Shown here: positions 53,671-55,110 of the stretch, one piece after another
Position numbering within the stretch: the stretch's first letter is position 1
Layout of the letters: the number at the start of each line of letters is the position of its first letter
DNA from: Rhizonema sp. PD37
GTDB lineage: Bacteria; Cyanobacteriota; Cyanobacteriia; Cyanobacteriales; Nostocaceae
Direction of reading: 5' to 3'
Assembly: GCA_029379215.1 (NCBI GenBank)
Contig: JAQYWO010000018.1
Location: forward strand, 1 to 55,110
DNA length: 55,110 nucleotides
Notes under the pieces: generated by a model
The model's database searches: none
Told to the model about the DNA's origin: nothing
The model's input: only the letters and a program-made list of their open reading frames with translations
Made by a program: the position numbers and the translations under genes

Positions 53671-55110
53671 TTAGGCATTATTTTGAATCATATAACTAAA
53701 CTTTTCTAAAATTAGTTTTTTCCTAGCTTCAATAAATTGAATATAGTTGTCTAGCTTCCACAATTCCCGGTCTTTGGGAATTAGATGTAAGTTTAAGTAA
53801 TTATCATCTTTCGTACTAAACCATTGTTCAGGCGGGATATCTGTTTTCCCTCCTGCACCATTCTCTTTAGCAGTTAACAACATACAGTTTGCAATTTGGT
53901 CTCGTTCAAACTGCAAATATTTGAAAATATCTTTACGACCTGTATTTGGGTTAATTGTTTTAACTTTTCTTAGCAGAGATTGAGGGAATATATGGTCTAT
54001 CGATGGTAAATTACCATAATATGCTGGATGATAATTAAACCCTTGATACCACAAATTAAAATATAAATGAATATATTTAGAAGAATAATGTTGTGTTAAA
54101 ATAATAGATTCACTAATTTCTAAATTTCTGCCATCAGTACGAATTACACCCAATAATTCTTTCACATCAAATTCTTTGATTTCTTTGATTTTTCTGGTCA
54201 ATTTATCAATTAATTTATCGGGATTACCGCTAAAAGCTCCAGTAAGTAAGGTTCTTAAAATATAAGTATCTAATTGCTCAGCATTCGACCATTTTTTCGG
54301 ATAATGATAGCGAAAATAAATAATTGGAATTAACGCCAAATAAGAAGGAAGAGCTTTATCAGTTCGGAGAAAAGTTTTACCTAGTAGAAAATCTTTAACA
54401 TCTTTGATAGCATTAGCTATATTATCCCAGTTTTTGACAATCTCTTCCTTGGTTACTCCATCTCTAAACTTATTAACATCATACTGCGCCCCTTTATCAA
54501 GTATGGTAATGCAGGTTTTTAAAATAAAATCTCTGGTAAAACTATAACCATTTCGATTTAGTTCATATCTTAAATCTTCTAACTCTTCATCTGCATCATC
54601 CCAACTAGATGTCAACAAAGAAAAGAGTAAATCAGATTTACCTAATTGAGTTCCACCAGAATTAGCTCTAATAAAAATTTCTACAACATCATTTTCTTGA
54701 TAGGCTTCTGGATTATCAATGCTATCAAGTTCTTGATACATGACAAAGTCTATTGTACAAAACTGTCCTACAATCCGGGCAATATTTTTACGGATACGTT
54801 TTTTGTCATCTTTAGTTAATTCTGCATTACTATTTTCAATAATGGTTTCGGCAATCTCATCAAACGTTTGATAACTAAAAACAAGATCCTTGAATTTAAT
54901 CCAAGGGAATTTAGCAGTATCAGAATTTAAAAATTTAAATTGATAACGTATATCTTCTGGTGCAACTAAATCTCCACTCAGTACATTAAAAAATAATTCT
55001 TTCTTCTCGTAACTGCCTTTTAAGCCAATGAACATAGCTTGTAAACGTTGTTGTCCATCCAGAACTAGTAATTTAGTTTTGCTATTCTCTAGAACATAAA
55101 AATTAAAAAG
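53671..55110 (-). CDS. DUF262/HNH (GmrSD-like) protein, N-terminus outside window
   Basis: The frame is open to the right edge. Just inside it is the DUF262 nucleotide-binding signature DGQQRLQAM (D-G-Q-Q-R codons at 55045-55059), so the true start lies beyond the window. The helical middle contains FIRANSGGTQLGKSDLLFSL, a conserved DUF262 segment. The C-terminal HNH-type DUF1524 domain reads PSIDHIFPQSLL, then FERDQIANCMLLTAKENGAG and DIPPEQWFS. This is the domain order of GmrSD-type restriction proteins, which cleave modified (for example glucosylated) phage DNA in an NTP-dependent way. At least 479 residues are visible with no frameshift, so unlike its partner helicase this gene looks intact. 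Confidence 0.88.
   Translation of the reverse strand, partial: LFNFYVLENSKTKLLVLDGQQRLQAMFIGLKGSYEKKELFFNVLSGDLVAPEDIRYQFKFLNSDTAKFPWIKFKDLVFSYQTFDEIAETIIENSNAELTKDDKKRIRKNIARIVGQFCTIDFVMYQELDSIDNPEAYQENDVVEIFIRANSGGTQLGKSDLLFSLLTSSWDDADEELEDLRYELNRNGYSFTRDFILKTCITILDKGAQYDVNKFRDGVTKEEIVKNWDNIANAIKDVKDFLLGKTFLRTDKALPSYLALIPIIYFRYHYPKKWSNAEQLDTYILRTLLTGAFSGNPDKLIDKLTRKIKEIKEFDVKELLGVIRTDGRNLEISESIILTQHYSSKYIHLYFNLWYQGFNYHPAYYGNLPSIDHIFPQSLLRKVKTINPNTGRKDIFKYLQFERDQIANCMLLTAKENGAGGKTDIPPEQWFSTKDDNYLNLHLIPKDRELWKLDNYIQFIEARKKLILEKFSYMIQNNA

Noticed and set aside
1..55110. tRNA or rRNA genes
   Set aside because: No TpsiC-arm-like sequence with a matching acceptor stem, and no rRNA signature, was found by eye; a tRNAscan run would settle it.

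Overview
The window reads as a chromosomal segment of a filamentous, probably heterocyst-forming cyanobacterium (Nostocales). GCGATCGC (HIP1) octamers are scattered throughout. Typical cyanobacterial genes are present: LdpA-type Fe-S clock-input protein, Ycf45-like R3H/AAA ATPase, SLH/OprB porin, KirBac channel, Nif11-like leader peptide, DUF4112. Heptamer (STRR-like) repeats sit directly upstream of two start codons. No rRNA, tRNA, CRISPR array or intact insertion sequence was recognised.

Layout. 1-4.0 kb: a partial VWA-like gene, a decayed stretch with pentapeptide and LuxR remnants, a histidine phosphatase, glucokinase and a secreted protein. 4.5-9.2 kb: a porin, a small YkvA-like membrane protein, and a divergent pair of mobile-element-style DNA-binding proteins. 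9.5-14.6 kb: a membrane-anchored cytochrome P450, Uma2/Rpn debris, a divergent MFS exporter and FCD-GntR regulator with a palindromic operator candidate between them, and two coupled small genes. 15-18.5 kb: glycosyltransferase, purM, a small conserved protein, and sodB with its terminator. 18.7-25.8 kb: an orphan sugar ABC permease, an M48-like protein lacking metal ligands, small genes, a truncated TrpB2, and PhoD overlapping a Kir channel tail to tail. 26.4-38.5 kb: MFS exporter, a large hybrid sensor kinase, Ycf45, ldpA carrying an odd repeat insertion, lepB, pyrC and a frameshifted HD-hydrolase pseudogene. 40-43 kb: tsaE, yvcK and ruvC. 43-46 kb: a rolling-circle Rep, an hsdM remnant, an Rpn-family nuclease and a long inverted repeat. 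46-50 kb: secreted chorismate mutase, ABC exporter, DUF4112 protein and Nif11-like peptide. 50.8-55.1 kb: a defence-like locus made of a DUF262/HNH protein and a PLD-SNF2 helicase that is broken twice.

Housekeeping genes (purM, pyrC, tsaE, yvcK, ruvC, lepB, sodB, glk) alternate with decayed or laterally acquired material. The points most worth following are the DUF262 plus PLD-helicase locus, the ABC exporter/Nif11 neighbourhood, the ligand-less M48 protein, the frame-switching repeat insertion in ldpA, and a 35-residue candidate membrane protein at 50.5 kb. No single unquestionably new system stands out.
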